Positions 47,056 through 56,225 of a stretch of 64,000 bases of DNA are shown here, in pieces. Where the stretch lies: contig JAFKEQ010000001.1 of NCBI GenBank assembly GCA_017308575.1, positions 992,001 through 1,056,000 of the forward strand, in the 5' to 3' direction. The notes beneath the pieces were generated by a model. The model did not search any database. It had not been told where the DNA came from and worked only from the letters and a program-made list of their open reading frames with translations. The position numbers and the translations under genes were made by a program. The number at the start of each line of letters is the position of its first letter. Position 1 is the stretch's first letter. This DNA is from Afipia sp. GTDB lineage: Bacteria; Pseudomonadota; Alphaproteobacteria; Rhizobiales; Xanthobacteraceae.

Positions 47056-48060
47056 ATGGTTCGCCTCACTCCCGTGATCGGTCGTCTTGTCGCGATGGGA
47101 AGCCTGCTTGTCGCGACGTCCGCGTTCGCGGCGGATATTTCGCTGCTGAACGTGTCCTACGATCCGACGCGCGAATTGTATGTGGATTTCAACAAGGCGT
47201 TCTCCGCCGCCTATCAGAAGGAAACCGGCAAGAGCATCGAGATCAAGCAGTCGCATGGCGGCTCGGGCTCGCAGGCGCGCTCGGTGATCGACGGTCTGCA
47301 GGCCGACGTGGTGACGCTCGCGCTCGCCTACGACACGGATGCCATCGCCAACAAGGGACTTCTGTCCAAGGACTGGCAGAAGAAGTTCGCTGACAACTCC
47401 GCGCCCTATACCTCGACCATCGTGTTCCTGGTGCGCAAGGGCAATCCGAAAGGCATCAAGGACTGGGGCGATCTGGTGAAGCCGGGCGTCGGCGTCATCA
47501 CGCCGAATCCGAAGACTTCGGGCGGCGCGCGCTGGAATTATCTGGCGGCATGGGGCTACGGCCTCAAGACGCTGGGCTCGGAAGACAAGGCGAAGGCGTT
47601 CGTCGCCAGTCTCTACAAGAACGTTCCGGTGCTCGACACCGGCGCGCGCGGTTCGACCGTGACCTTCGTGGAACGCGGCGTCGGCGACGTGCTGCTCGCC
47701 TGGGAGAACGAAGCCTTCCTCGCGCTGAAGGAATTCGGTTCGGACAAGTTCGAGATCGTGGCGCCGCCGCTGTCGATCCTCGCGGAGCCGACCGTCGCGG
47801 TGGTCGATACCGTGGTGGAGAAGAAGGGCACCCGCGCCGCGGCCGAAGCCTATCTGAAATTCTGGTACACCAAGCAGGGTCAGGAGATCGCCGCCCGCAA
47901 TTCATACCGTCCGCGCGATCCGGAGATCGCGAAGAAATACGAGGCGTCGTTCGCCAAGGTGAATCTCTTCACCATCGACGATGTGTTCGGCGGCTGGACC
48001 AAGGCGCAGAAGGAACATTTCGCCGAAGGCGGGATTTTCGATCAGATCTACAAGAATTGA
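47056..48060 (+). CDS. Sulfate ABC transporter substrate-binding protein
   Basis: This is the periplasmic sulfate/thiosulfate-binding protein (Sbp/CysP type), 334 aa from the ATG at 47056 ([10 protein letters not shown]), which has GGAGA 6 nt upstream. The signal peptide ends near [10 protein letters not shown]. The core has [30 protein letters not shown] (sulfate-contacting), [13 protein letters not shown] and LAWENEAFL. The permease and ATPase genes follow. A 171-bp gap after cysH may carry its own promoter. Confidence 0.95.
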   Translation: MVRLTPVIGRLVAMGSLLVATSAFAADISLLNVSYDPTRELYVDFNKAFSAAYQKETGKSIEIKQSHGGSGSQARSVIDGLQADVVTLALAYDTDAIANKGLLSKDWQKKFADNSAPYTSTIVFLVRKGNPKGIKDWGDLVKPGVGVITPNPKTSGGARWNYLAAWGYGLKTLGSEDKAKAFVASLYKNVPVLDTGARGSTVTFVERGVGDVLLAWENEAFLALKEFGSDKFEIVAPPLSILAEPTVAVVDTVVEKKGTRAAAEAYLKFWYTKQGQEIAARNSYRPRDPEIAKKYEASFAKVNLFTIDDVFGGWTKAQKEHFAEGGIFDQIYKN

Positions 48061-48094
48061 ATATCGTCGTTGCAAGTCAAAGGCGGCCTCCGTC

Positions 48095-48224
48095 GTCATG
48101 CCCGGGCATAGCCGTTTGAAGAACGGCGTTCTAAAGAACGCCTATGTCCCGGGCATCCACGTCTTGCTTAAATGATGAGATAGCGAAAAGACGTGGATGG
48201 CCGGAATAAATCCGGCCATGACGA
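48095..48224. repeat. Intergenic array of three palindromes
   Basis: Between sbp and cysT are three nested inverted repeats: ATGCCCGGGCATAG ... CTATGTCCCGGGCAT, CCACGTCTT ... AAGACGTGG, and GGCCGGA ... TCCGGCC. The last one supplies false in-frame ATG codons upstream of cysT. A related GGCCGGA type palindrome occurs at about 60943. Confidence 0.7.
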
Positions 48225-48256
48225 ATTGGAAATCGATTTTGAGGCAAGGGGACATC

Positions 48257-49102
48257 GTGAGCGGAGGGACAGCAGCACGGCGGCGGGCATTGCCGGGTTT
48301 CGGCCTCACCATGGGGCTGACGCTGACATGGCTGTCGATTATCGTGCTGATTCCGCTCGCGGGTCTGTTTCTTAAGACCACCGAACTGTCGCTCGATCAG
48401 TTCTGGGCCATTCTCACCTCGCGGCGCACGCTCAATGCGTTGCGGATTTCGTTCGGCCTCGCGTTCCTCGCCGCGCTCGTCAATCTGGTGATGGGCATGG
48501 TGATCGTCTGGGTGCTGGTGCGTTATCGCTTTCCCGGCCGCCGCATCTTCGACGCCATCGTCGATATTCCTTTCGCGCTGCCGACCGCGGTGGCAGGCGT
48601 CGCGCTGACGGCATTGTTCGCGCAGAAAGGCCTGCTCGGCGCGCCGCTCGCGGCCATGGGCCTCAAGGTGGCGTTCACGCCAGTCGGCATTTTCATCGCG
48701 ATGATCTTCATCGGCTTTCCCTTCGTGGTGCGCACGGTGCAGCCGGTGCTGATCGATCTGGAGATCGAGGTGGAGGAGGCCGCGGCCTCGCTCGGCGCCT
48801 CGCGCTTCGACATCATTCGCCGCGTGATCCTGCCGAGTCTCGCGCCCGCGATCCTCACCGGCTTCGCGCTCGCCTTCGCGCGCGCCGTCGGCGAATACGG
48901 CTCGGTGATCTTCATCGCCGGCAACCTGCCGAATGTCTCGGAGATCGCGCCGCTGCTGATCGTGATCCGGCTATCGGAATTCCGTTATGCCGACGCCACC
49001 GCCATCGCCGTCATCATGCTGGTGGTGTCGTTCCTCATCATCTTCACCATCAACCGCATTCAGCGCTGGGCGCAGACTCGCGGCCTGACGGTCGCGGGGT
49101 GA
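48257..49102 (+). CDS. cysT: Sulfate ABC transporter permease CysT
   Basis: CysT (CysU) is the first membrane subunit of the sulfate importer. GTG at 48257 (MSGGTAARRRALPGF) has AAGGGG 6 nt upstream and is chosen because ATG codons further upstream lie within a repeat or just after it. 281 aa, six helices. The EAA loop region reads EVEEAAASLGASRFDIIRRVILPSL. The family segment FARAVGEYGSVIFIAGN is present. An intergenic repeat separates it from cysW. Confidence 0.93.
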   Translation: MSGGTAARRRALPGFGLTMGLTLTWLSIIVLIPLAGLFLKTTELSLDQFWAILTSRRTLNALRISFGLAFLAALVNLVMGMVIVWVLVRYRFPGRRIFDAIVDIPFALPTAVAGVALTALFAQKGLLGAPLAAMGLKVAFTPVGIFIAMIFIGFPFVVRTVQPVLIDLEIEVEEAAASLGASRFDIIRRVILPSLAPAILTGFALAFARAVGEYGSVIFIAGNLPNVSEIAPLLIVIRLSEFRYADATAIAVIMLVVSFLIIFTINRIQRWAQTRGLTVAG

Positions 49103-49137
49103 ACATGATGATTTCAGGTCTGCTTGTGGCGCGCGCC

Positions 49138-49243
49138 GTCACCCTGAGGTGCCGAAGCGAAGCGAAGGCCTCGAAGGGCGACGGCGTTCCATGCGGTCAT
49201 CCTTCGAGGCTCGCCGAAGGCGGCTCGCACCTCAGGATGACGG
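49138..49243. repeat. Family B inverted repeat between cysT and cysW
   Basis: Arms GTCACCCTGAGGTGCCG and GCACCTCAGGATGACG flank an inner inverted pair around CCTCGAAGG and CCTTCGAGG. It is homologous to the inner part of the composite elements and will form a long hairpin in the cysTWA message. Confidence 0.75.
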
Positions 49244-49289
49244 TTCAGTCATTGTCTTCAATTCAACTCGCAGCGATGTGAGGGAGAGC

Positions 49290-50156
49290 ATGGTCGTCAA
49301 CCGCCCCCGCACATCGTCCGCCCATGAATGCCGCACCGAGCCGGTCTGGGTGCGCTGGACGCTCATCACCATCGCCGTTCTCTTCCTCACGGTGTTCGTG
49401 GTGCTGCCGCTGGTGGTGGTGTTCACCGAAGCCTTCTCGCGCGGCGCCCATGCCTATCTCGCGGCGCTGTCCGAACCGGAGGCGCTGTCGGCGATCCGTC
49501 TCACGCTCACGGTTGCTGCAATTTCGGTCGGGCTCAATCTCGTGTTCGGCGTCATCGCGGCCTGGGCGATCGCGAAGTTCGAATTTCCCGGCAAGGTGCT
49601 GCTGATCACGCTGGTCGATCTGCCGTTTTCCGTCAGCCCGGTGATTTCGGGCCTCGTGTTCGTGCTGCTGTTCGGCGCGCAGGGCTATTTCGGAACCTGG
49701 CTGCAGTCCCACGGCATCCAGATCCTGTTCGCGGTGCCGGGCATCGCGCTGGCGACCACGTTCGTCACCTTCCCGTTCGTGGCGCGCGAACTGATCCCGC
49801 TGATGCAGGAGCAGGGTACGCAGGAGGAGGAGGCCGCAATCTCGCTCGGCGCGTCCGGCCTTCGTACCTTCTTCCGCGTCACCATTCCCAACATCAAATG
49901 GGGCATTCTCTACGGCGTGCTGCTGTGTAACGCCCGCGCCATGGGCGAGTTCGGCGCGGTGTCGGTGGTTTCGGGCCACATCCGCGGCGAGACCAACACC
50001 ATGCCGCTGCTCGTCGAAATCCTTTATAATGAGTACCAGTTCGTGGCGTCGTTCGCGATCGCGTCGCTGCTCGCGTTCCTGGCGCTCGTCACGCTGATCG
50101 TGAAAACGGTTCTCGAAAGTCAACTCGAAGAAGGGCGGCCCGCCAGTGACGATTGA
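49290..50156 (+). CDS. cysW: Sulfate ABC transporter permease CysW
   Basis: CysW is the second membrane subunit (288 aa). The ATG at 49290 follows GGGAGA. The leader is hydrophilic, and about six helices follow. The EAA-like loop is [24 protein letters not shown] and the conserved [26 protein letters not shown] is present. Its end overlaps the cysA start by 11 nt. Confidence 0.93.
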   Translation: MVVNRPRTSSAHECRTEPVWVRWTLITIAVLFLTVFVVLPLVVVFTEAFSRGAHAYLAALSEPEALSAIRLTLTVAAISVGLNLVFGVIAAWAIAKFEFPGKVLLITLVDLPFSVSPVISGLVFVLLFGAQGYFGTWLQSHGIQILFAVPGIALATTFVTFPFVARELIPLMQEQGTQEEEAAISLGASGLRTFFRVTIPNIKWGILYGVLLCNARAMGEFGAVSVVSGHIRGETNTMPLLVEILYNEYQFVASFAIASLLAFLALVTLIVKTVLESQLEEGRPASDD

Positions 50157-51195
50157 AGTCCGCAACATCGTGAAGACATTCGGCGCGTTCACCGCGCTCG
50201 ATCATGTCGATCTGCGCGTCGAGACCGGCGAACTGGTGGCGCTGCTTGGCCCGTCCGGCTCCGGCAAGACCTCGCTCCTGCGCATCATCGCGGGGCTCGA
50301 CTGGCCGGATGATGGCGCGGTGATCTTCGACGGCGAGAACGCGCTGGAGCGCGGCGCGGGCGAGCGGCATGTCGGCTTCGTGTTCCAGCACTATGCGCTG
50401 TTCCGCCACATGAGCGTGTTCGAGAACGTCGCCTTCGGCCTGCGCGTGCAGCCGCGCGCCATCCGCAAGAGCGAGGACCAGATCAGGACGCGGGTGAAGG
50501 AACTGCTGGACCTCGTGCAACTCGACTGGCTGGCGGATCGTTATCCGAGCCAGCTCTCCGGCGGCCAGCGCCAGCGTATCGCGCTGGCCCGCGCGCTGGC
50601 GATCGAGCCGCGCATTTTGTTGCTGGACGAGCCGTTCGGCGCGCTCGACGCCAAGGTGCGCAAGGAATTACGCCGCTGGCTGCGCCAGTTGCATGACGAG
50701 ATTCATGTCACGTCGATTTTCGTCACCCACGATCAGGAGGAGGCGCTGGAAGTCGCCAACCGCGTGGTGGTGATGGACAAGGGCCGGATCGAGCAGATCG
50801 GCACGCCGGGCGATGTCTACGACAATCCGGCGACCGCGTTCGTGCACGGCTTCATCGGCGAATCCATCGTGCTGCCGGTGCAGGTCAGCGACGGCAAGGT
50901 GCGGTTAGGCGAGAAGGTGCTCAATCTGGAGCCGCGCGACGCGGCGTCAGGTCCGTCGAATCTGTTCATCCGCCGCCATGACGTGTCGATCGTGCCGAAC
51001 GGCAGCGGTGTGTTCGATGGCGACGTCAAGCATGTGCGCGCCTTCGGCCCGACCCAGCGCGCCGACATCGTCCTGCATAACGGCGAGACGGAAACGCTGG
51101 TGGAAATCGATGCGCCGCGCGACCGCGATCTCAAGCCCGGCGATGTGGTCTCGCTGCAGCCGCGGCGCTATCGCCTGTTCCCGGCCAAGTCCTAA
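50146..51195 (+). CDS. cysA: Sulfate ABC transporter ATP-binding protein CysA
   Basis: CysA is the ATPase of the sulfate/thiosulfate importer (349 aa, GTG start overlapping cysW). Walker A is GPSGSGKTS, the Q loop is in [11 protein letters not shown], the signature is [15 protein letters not shown], and Walker B is [11 protein letters not shown] with the switch His in VTHDQEEAL. The C-terminal TOBE domain starts near residue 235 and ends [10 protein letters not shown]. It is the last gene of the sulfate uptake unit. Confidence 0.95.
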   Translation: MTIEVRNIVKTFGAFTALDHVDLRVETGELVALLGPSGSGKTSLLRIIAGLDWPDDGAVIFDGENALERGAGERHVGFVFQHYALFRHMSVFENVAFGLRVQPRAIRKSEDQIRTRVKELLDLVQLDWLADRYPSQLSGGQRQRIALARALAIEPRILLLDEPFGALDAKVRKELRRWLRQLHDEIHVTSIFVTHDQEEALEVANRVVVMDKGRIEQIGTPGDVYDNPATAFVHGFIGESIVLPVQVSDGKVRLGEKVLNLEPRDAASGPSNLFIRRHDVSIVPNGSGVFDGDVKHVRAFGPTQRADIVLHNGETETLVEIDAPRDRDLKPGDVVSLQPRRYRLFPAKS

Positions 51196-51224
51196 ATCTG
51201 TCCAAGCCTAAATCTGCCCAAGTC

Positions 51225-51431
51225 CTAAATTCTTTCGTGGGCCGGCGCGCGCGGCGTGTCCTGCAGCGGCCGGAACTTGACGCCGAGCACGCGGGCCTGC
51301 TTCACGACAGAATGCTTCGAGCGGCCCATTGCCGCGGCTGCGCGGATCGGCGTCGCGCCCTTGGCGGCCAGTGCAAGAAGGCGCGCGTTCTGGTCGTCGG
51401 TCCAGCTTCGGGTGGTCAGGTGTTTCGGCAT
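51225..51431 (-). CDS. Small helix-turn-helix-like protein
   Basis: This basic protein of 68 aa resembles a GcrA/SANT-type DNA-binding unit: SWTDDQNARLLALAAKGATPIRAAAAMGRSKHSVVKQARVLG, with the W...L...A...A...G.S...V..A..LG spacing. The ATG at 51431 is 2 bp after the stop of a 38-aa membrane-protein gene, so translation is coupled. Its target is unknown. Assignment is by pattern only. Confidence 0.6.
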   Translation of the reverse strand: MPKHLTTRSWTDDQNARLLALAAKGATPIRAAAAMGRSKHSVVKQARVLGVKFRPLQDTPRAPAHERI

Positions 51432-51433
51432 CC

Positions 51434-51550
51434 CTATCTCATATAGAGGGTGGCGTAGATTATGACGGACGCAAACAACGCGCCTCCGAAGACAACCATT
51501 CCGATGAAAAGAAGTTCGGGACGAGTTTTGGATTCCAGAATCCGGAACAT
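51434..51550 (-). CDS. Small single-pass membrane protein (38 aa)
   Basis: The frame starts MFRILESKTRPELLF and has one hydrophobic helix (about residues 13-35, containing IGMVVFGGALFASVIIYATL). A GGGAG ribosome-binding site lies 7 nt before the ATG. The stop is 2 bp upstream of the HTH-like gene, forming a bicistron. No named family is recognised. Confidence 0.6.
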   Translation of the reverse strand: MFRILESKTRPELLFIGMVVFGGALFASVIIYATLYMR

Positions 51551-51803
51551 GCAAGCGCTCCCTGGTTATGACGGGAGCGCAATTGGCGTTCTCACACCGG
51601 TAGATGCCACGGGCCGTGCGGTGATGAATACAAGCTCGCGCGATCCCGCCAGAAACACAACCTGAATATTTTTGAATTTCGCGGGAACATGGACGATTAA
51701 GCCGCAAAAAATGCTGTTCCATTCCCGTGGGAACGGGGCCATCGTTCACCTTTCAGCCACTGTTGATGTGCAACAACTGCCGACCGACGGTTGGGGACTT
51801 CAA

Positions 51804-52313
51804 ATGATACGTATGGCGGGGGCCATTCTGGCGCTGACGATCCTGAGCGGATGCGGCACGGGGGGCGACGTGCCCACCGGGCAGCCGGCCTTTTATGTCA
51901 GCATGGCCAATGCCAATGCGAAGCTCGATCCCGCTGTAGCGGCGTCCATGATCTCGGGCTACCGGCAGAACAACGGCCTCGGCGCGGTGGAGGTCGATCC
52001 GCTGCTGATGAAGGCGGCGGAGGCGCAGTCCAACGCCATGGGCAGCCGCAACAAGCTGGATCACAACGTGGCCGGGCCGCTCGACAAGCGGATCAAGGCG
52101 TCGGGCTTCGACGCGACCAAGGCGGTCGAAAACGTCTCGGCGGGTTATCACACCCTGGCGGAAGCATTCTCCGGCTGGCGGGACTCGCCACCGCACAAGG
52201 CCAACATGCTGGCCAGCGGTGTCACCAAAATGGGCATCGCCGCGACTTATGTGCCGAATACCAAATACAAGGTGTTCTGGACGCTGATCCTTGCCGCGCC
52301 GGACGCCCGGTAA
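51804..52313 (+). CDS. CAP/SCP-domain lipoprotein
   Basis: This envelope lipoprotein has 169 aa from the ATG at 51804 (MIRMAGAILAL), with lipobox LSGC near residue 16. The CAP (SCP/PR-1) fold is visible: YRQNNGLGAVEVDPLLMKAAEAQSNAMGSRNKLDHN, AVENVSAGYHTLAEAFSGWRDSPPHKANML. It keeps the typical His in LDHN, Glu in AVENVSAG and His in PPHKANML. Upstream in-frame ATGs would add residues before the signal peptide and are rejected. About 250 bp upstream has no other gene. Confidence 0.85.
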   Translation: MIRMAGAILALTILSGCGTGGDVPTGQPAFYVSMANANAKLDPAVAASMISGYRQNNGLGAVEVDPLLMKAAEAQSNAMGSRNKLDHNVAGPLDKRIKASGFDATKAVENVSAGYHTLAEAFSGWRDSPPHKANMLASGVTKMGIAATYVPNTKYKVFWTLILAAPDAR

Positions 52314-52425
52314 GATAAACCTTCTGTGACAAATCTAACGATTTTGATCGATTGACGCGGCTGCGAAGAGGGGCCACCGTGCTGCAGCATCGGCGATCTG
52401 CCGTGTCCCGCATCGACAACGACTC

Positions 52426-53601
52426 ATGGATTCACTGTCCCCCGAACGGCATTCCGCGACGATTCCCGCACAGGCCCAGCGCGTGCTGGTGCTGCAGGGC
52501 GGCGGCGCGCTCGGTTCCTATCAGGCCGGGGCCTATCAGGCGCTGTGCCATCATGATTTCGAGCCGCAATGGGTGGCGGGTATCTCCATCGGGGCGATCA
52601 ACGCCGCCATTATTGCGGGCAACGAGCGCGAGAAGCGGGTCGCCAAGCTCAAGGAATTCTGGGAAATGGCGTCGTCGGCCTCGCCGATGCCATGGGCGCC
52701 GCTCGTTCGGAGCGATCAGGCGCGCTCGGTGTTCAACGAGACCAGCGCCGCGCTGATCGCAACCTTCGGCGTGCCGGGATTTTTCGCGCCGCGCTTTCCG
52801 CCCGCGCCGGTCTGGCCCGCGGGCAGTCCGCAGTCGCAGAGCTATTACGACACCACGCCGCTGCGTTCGACGCTGGAACGGCTGGTGGATTTCGACCGCA
52901 TCAACGACGTGAAGACCCGGCTCAGCGTCGGCGCGGTGGGCGTCACCAGCGGCAACTTCCGTTATTTCGACAACGCCGAATTCAGGCAACTCGGCAAAAA
53001 GATCGGGCCGGAGCACATCATGGCTTCCGGCGCGCTGCCGCCCGGCTTTCCCTCCATCGAGATCGAGGGCGAGCATTACTGGGACGGCGGCATCTCCTCC
53101 AACACGCCGCTGGACTATGTGCTCGATGCCGAGACCGACACCGATCTTCTGATCTTCCAGGTCGATCTGTTCAGCGCGCGGGGCGAGTTGCCGCAGAATG
53201 TGCTGGAAGCGGCGGAGCGCGAGAAGGACATCCGCTATTCCAGCCGCACGCGCCTCAACACCGACAAGGCGAAACGGATTCACGACGTCAAGACGGCGAT
53301 GCGCGACCTGATCGCCAAACTGCCAGCGAGCTTCAAGGGCGATCCGCTGGTGGCGACGCTCAATGCGGCGGCGAGGGAAAACACCGTCACGGTGGTGCAT
53401 CTGATCTATCGCAGCAAGATGCACGAATCCTCGTCCAAGGATTACGACTTCTCACGCCTTGCGATGACCGAGCACTGGGCGGCGGGCGAGCGCGACGTTT
53501 ACACCTCCATGAGTCATCCGGAGTGGCTGAACCGGCCGCAGTCCGGCGAAACCATGGTGACTTACGACCTTTGCGACAACGGCTTGCATATCAAGCGTTA
53601 G
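52426..53601 (+). CDS. Patatin-like phospholipase with DUF3734
   Basis: This putative lipid acyl hydrolase of 391 aa has a Ser-Asp dyad: oxyanion motif GGGALGSYQAGAYQAL, nucleophile elbow GISIG (Ser near residue 56) and WDGGISSNTPLD (Asp). The C-terminal third is the DUF3734 extension (MHESSSKDYDFSRLAMTEHWAAG). In many Hyphomicrobiales this gene lies directly before 3-hydroxybutyrate dehydrogenase, suggesting a role in polyhydroxybutyrate or lipid metabolism; here bdhA follows at 13 bp. The start has no strong ribosome-binding site. Confidence 0.92.
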   Translation: MDSLSPERHSATIPAQAQRVLVLQGGGALGSYQAGAYQALCHHDFEPQWVAGISIGAINAAIIAGNEREKRVAKLKEFWEMASSASPMPWAPLVRSDQARSVFNETSAALIATFGVPGFFAPRFPPAPVWPAGSPQSQSYYDTTPLRSTLERLVDFDRINDVKTRLSVGAVGVTSGNFRYFDNAEFRQLGKKIGPEHIMASGALPPGFPSIEIEGEHYWDGGISSNTPLDYVLDAETDTDLLIFQVDLFSARGELPQNVLEAAEREKDIRYSSRTRLNTDKAKRIHDVKTAMRDLIAKLPASFKGDPLVATLNAAARENTVTVVHLIYRSKMHESSSKDYDFSRLAMTEHWAAGERDVYTSMSHPEWLNRPQSGETMVTYDLCDNGLHIKR

Positions 53602-53614
53602 ACAGGAGCGAATG

Positions 53615-54403
53615 ATGGGTACTCTTTCCGGCAAGACAGCGGTGGTGACGGGTTCGACCAGCGGCATCGGCCTTGCCTATGCGCGGGCGTTCGCCAGCGC
53701 CGGCGCCAACATCGTGATCAACGGCTTCGGCGCGCCCGCCGATATCGAGAAGGAGCGCGCGTCCATCGAGAAGGATTTCGGCGTCAAGGCGGTCCATTCG
53801 CCCGCCGACATGACCAAGCCGGACGAGATCGCGGAAATGGTCGCGCTCGGCGAGAAGACCTTCGGCTCCGTGGATGTGCTGGTCAACAACGCCGGCATCC
53901 AGTTCGTGTCGCCGATCGAGGAATTTCCGATCGACAAGTGGAACATGATCATCGCCATCAACCTGTCGTCGGCGTTCCACAGTATGCGCGCCGCGATCCC
54001 CGGCATGAAGAAGCGCGGCTGGGGCCGCATCATCAACACCGCCTCGGCGCATTCGCTGGTGGCCTCGCCGTTCAAGTCGGCTTACGTCTCCGCCAAGCAC
54101 GGCATCGCGGGCCTCACCAAGACCGCGGCGCTCGAGCTTGCCACCCACAAGATCACCGTGAACTGCATTTCGCCGGGCTATGTCTGGACGCCGCTGGTGG
54201 AGAAGCAGATTCCCGACACCATGAAGGCGCGCAACATGACCAAGGAGCAGGTCATCAACGAGGTGATGCTCGACGCGCAGCCGACCAAGGAATTCGTCAC
54301 TGTCGAGCAGGTTGCCGCGCTGGCGCTGTTTCTCTGCGGCGACGACGCATCGCAGATCACCGGCGCGAACCTGTCCATCGACGGCGGCTGGACGGCGGCG
54401 TAA
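53615..54403 (+). CDS. bdhA: 3-hydroxybutyrate dehydrogenase
   Basis: This NAD-dependent SDR enzyme (262 aa) oxidises (R)-3-hydroxybutyrate to acetoacetate, the product of PHB breakdown. The cofactor motif TGSTSGIG sits near residues 13-20, then NNAG, the catalytic Ser in NTASAHSLVASPFKS and YVSAKHG. ISPGYVWTPLVEKQIPD is specific to BdhA. The second of two adjacent ATGs (53615) is chosen because AGGAG lies 6 nt upstream. It is co-transcribed with the patatin gene. Confidence 0.95.
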   Translation: MGTLSGKTAVVTGSTSGIGLAYARAFASAGANIVINGFGAPADIEKERASIEKDFGVKAVHSPADMTKPDEIAEMVALGEKTFGSVDVLVNNAGIQFVSPIEEFPIDKWNMIIAINLSSAFHSMRAAIPGMKKRGWGRIINTASAHSLVASPFKSAYVSAKHGIAGLTKTAALELATHKITVNCISPGYVWTPLVEKQIPDTMKARNMTKEQVINEVMLDAQPTKEFVTVEQVAALALFLCGDDASQITGANLSIDGGWTAA

Positions 54404-54419
54404 GCGACAGTCTCTCCTC

Positions 54420-54533
54420 GTCATTGCGAGGAGCGCAGCGACGAAGCAATCCATTCTTGCCGCGTGTGAAGGTGGATTGCTTCGCTTCGCTCGCAATGAC
54501 GATTTACTCTCCCCGCTAGCGGGGAGAGGTGAA
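54420..54533. repeat. Two inverted repeats between bdhA and the flippase gene
   Basis: First, CATTGCGAGGAGCGCAGCGA ... TCGCTCGCAATGACG (54422-54502) forms a long hairpin; second, CTCTCCCCGC TAGC GGGGAGAG (about 54508-54530). Related ends occur at about 57046 and 58951. They lie at the convergent ends of two genes and can act as terminators. Confidence 0.7.
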
Positions 54534-54534
54534 G

Positions 54535-55902
54535 TTAGCGCTTCCCGCCCACCAGCACATGCAAGCCAAGCTTGCGGCGGGTGATCCAGAACAGCAGTAC
54601 CGTCTCGAATACCAGCGCTGCGGACGTCGCGGCGGCGGCGCCGTGGCCGCCGAAGCGCGGCACCAGCAGCACGCACAGCACCAGATTCACCACAAACGCC
54701 AGCGCATAGGCCAGCGCGCACAGGTTCTGATGCCCGAGCATGTTGAGCAGCCGCTCGACGGGACCGATCGCGGAACGCACCACCAGACCGATCGCGGCGA
54801 TGAACATCATGCCATAGCCCGACGTGAACTGCGGGCCGAACAGCGCAAGCAGCGGTTCGCCCAGCGCCAGCAGCACGGCGGTGGCGGCGAGCGAGGGCCA
54901 GAACGTCCACTTGATGGCGTGGGTCATGTAGGCGGCGAGGCGTTCGCGGTCGCCGGAGGCGTGATACTCGCTGAAGCGATGCGCCGTGGTGGCCGACATC
55001 GCGTAGTGGATGAACGAGACCAGCGCCAGCGTCTTCACCACGGCGAAATAGATGCCGACCTCTTCCGACGAACGGTACTGCTGCAGCACCAGCACGTCGG
55101 TGTGCGAGAGCAGAAGATAGAAGCCTTCCACCATCATGATCGGCAGCGAAATCTTCAGCCATCCGCCGAAGTCGTAAGCCCTGGGGCCGGGCGCGACCGC
55201 GCCGCGCAGGCGGCGGCCCAGCAGCAGCGACTGTCCCGCCATCGCGAGCCAGACCGCGCCGGCACTGGCGAGGGTCGCGGCGGTGGCGTCGAGATGCAGG
55301 CCGAGCGCCAGAGCGCCCGCGGTGAATCCGATGATCAGCGTCTGGCGCACGATGAACTGCGGCATCAGCGCGAGGCGCATCCAGTCGTGCGAACGGGCAA
55401 GGCCGTCCTGCATGTTGGCCACCACGAAGGCGGGCAAAATGAGACAGCCGATATAGAGCGGCGTGACGGTGGCGGGATCGATCCGAGGCGCAAGCAGCGT
55501 CACGAGTCCCGCGAGCAGCAGCGCGGCGGTGCACGACACCGCGAACACCGCCCAGCGGCTGCCGGAGAGAAAGCCGCGCAGCAGCGCATGGTCGCCGCTG
55601 GCGCGATATTCGGGAATCAGTTTCTGCGCGGTCACCGACATGCCGAAATCGAGCACGCAGCCGGTCAGCACCACCCATGTCCAGACATAGACATAGATGC
55701 CGTAGTCGGAGCCGCCCATCCAGCGCGCCAGCAGCACCTGCGAGAGATAGGCAAGGCCCGCGCCGAGCACGCGGATGACGAACACCGTGCCGGCGAGGCG
55801 GCTGGTGGTCGAGGCATCCGAATTGCCGCCGAGCAAACCGCGCATGCGCGCGAGCAGCCCTGCGCCCTTCGCGTCGGTGGTGTCGGCTTGGGTGATGGCC
55901 AC
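54535..55902 (-). CDS. Polysaccharide flippase (Wzx/MATE-like)
   Basis: This 455-aa inner-membrane protein has about 12-14 hydrophobic helices, resembling O-antigen/teichoic acid flippases of the MVF superfamily. The N-terminus is hydrophilic; family-like segments include VIRVLGAGLAYLSQVLLARWMG, LSHTDVLVLQQYRSSEEVGIYFAVVKTLAL and RLLNMLGHQNL. It presumably moves a lipid-linked glycan across the membrane. No glycosyltransferase gene is adjacent, so the substrate is unknown. Confidence 0.8.
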   Translation of the reverse strand: MAITQADTTDAKGAGLLARMRGLLGGNSDASTTSRLAGTVFVIRVLGAGLAYLSQVLLARWMGGSDYGIYVYVWTWVVLTGCVLDFGMSVTAQKLIPEYRASGDHALLRGFLSGSRWAVFAVSCTAALLLAGLVTLLAPRIDPATVTPLYIGCLILPAFVVANMQDGLARSHDWMRLALMPQFIVRQTLIIGFTAGALALGLHLDATAATLASAGAVWLAMAGQSLLLGRRLRGAVAPGPRAYDFGGWLKISLPIMMVEGFYLLLSHTDVLVLQQYRSSEEVGIYFAVVKTLALVSFIHYAMSATTAHRFSEYHASGDRERLAAYMTHAIKWTFWPSLAATAVLLALGEPLLALFGPQFTSGYGMMFIAAIGLVVRSAIGPVERLLNMLGHQNLCALAYALAFVVNLVLCVLLVPRFGGHGAAAATSAALVFETVLLFWITRRKLGLHVLVGGKR

Positions 55903-55989
55903 GGCGTTCGATCCTGCTTCGCCAGATTGCGGCAGGGTTGATTAGCAAGGATTCGTTAAGATTTGATTGGGTGGGCGTCTTGTTCCGGG

Positions 55990-56206
55990 TCGTCCCCGCG
56001 AAAGCGGGGACCCATTATCGCCGGACAGCGGGTGAAGAGTATCGTCATTCTGAGGTGCGAGCTCTTGCGAGCCTCGAAGAATGACGATGATTGCCGCGCA
56101 TCCTTCGAGGCTCGCCGCAAGCGCGGCTCGCGCCTCAGGATGACGCGGTCTCGCGATGTGTCGCAGGGATAAGTATGGGGCGCCACTTTCGCCGGGACGA
56201 CGGGAG
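55990..56206. repeat. Composite nested inverted repeat, copy 2
   Basis: Outer arms TCGTCCCCGCGAAAGCGGGGAC and GCCGGGACGAC enclose the family B inner inverted repeat (56043-56146). It is almost the same sequence, in the same orientation, as copy 3 at 56812-57022. The two copies bracket the DUF924 gene. Confidence 0.8.
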
Positions 56207-56225
56207 AGAGCGTTGTGAGCGATCT

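Noticed and set aside
51462..51665. 67-codon plus-strand frame overlapping the 38-aa gene
   Set aside because: No ribosome-binding site or hydrophobic/structured pattern; the minus-strand frame has both.
53591..55948. 785-codon minus-strand frame over bdhA and the flippase gene
   Set aside because: Spans two real genes in other frames; Arg/Ala-rich shadow translation.
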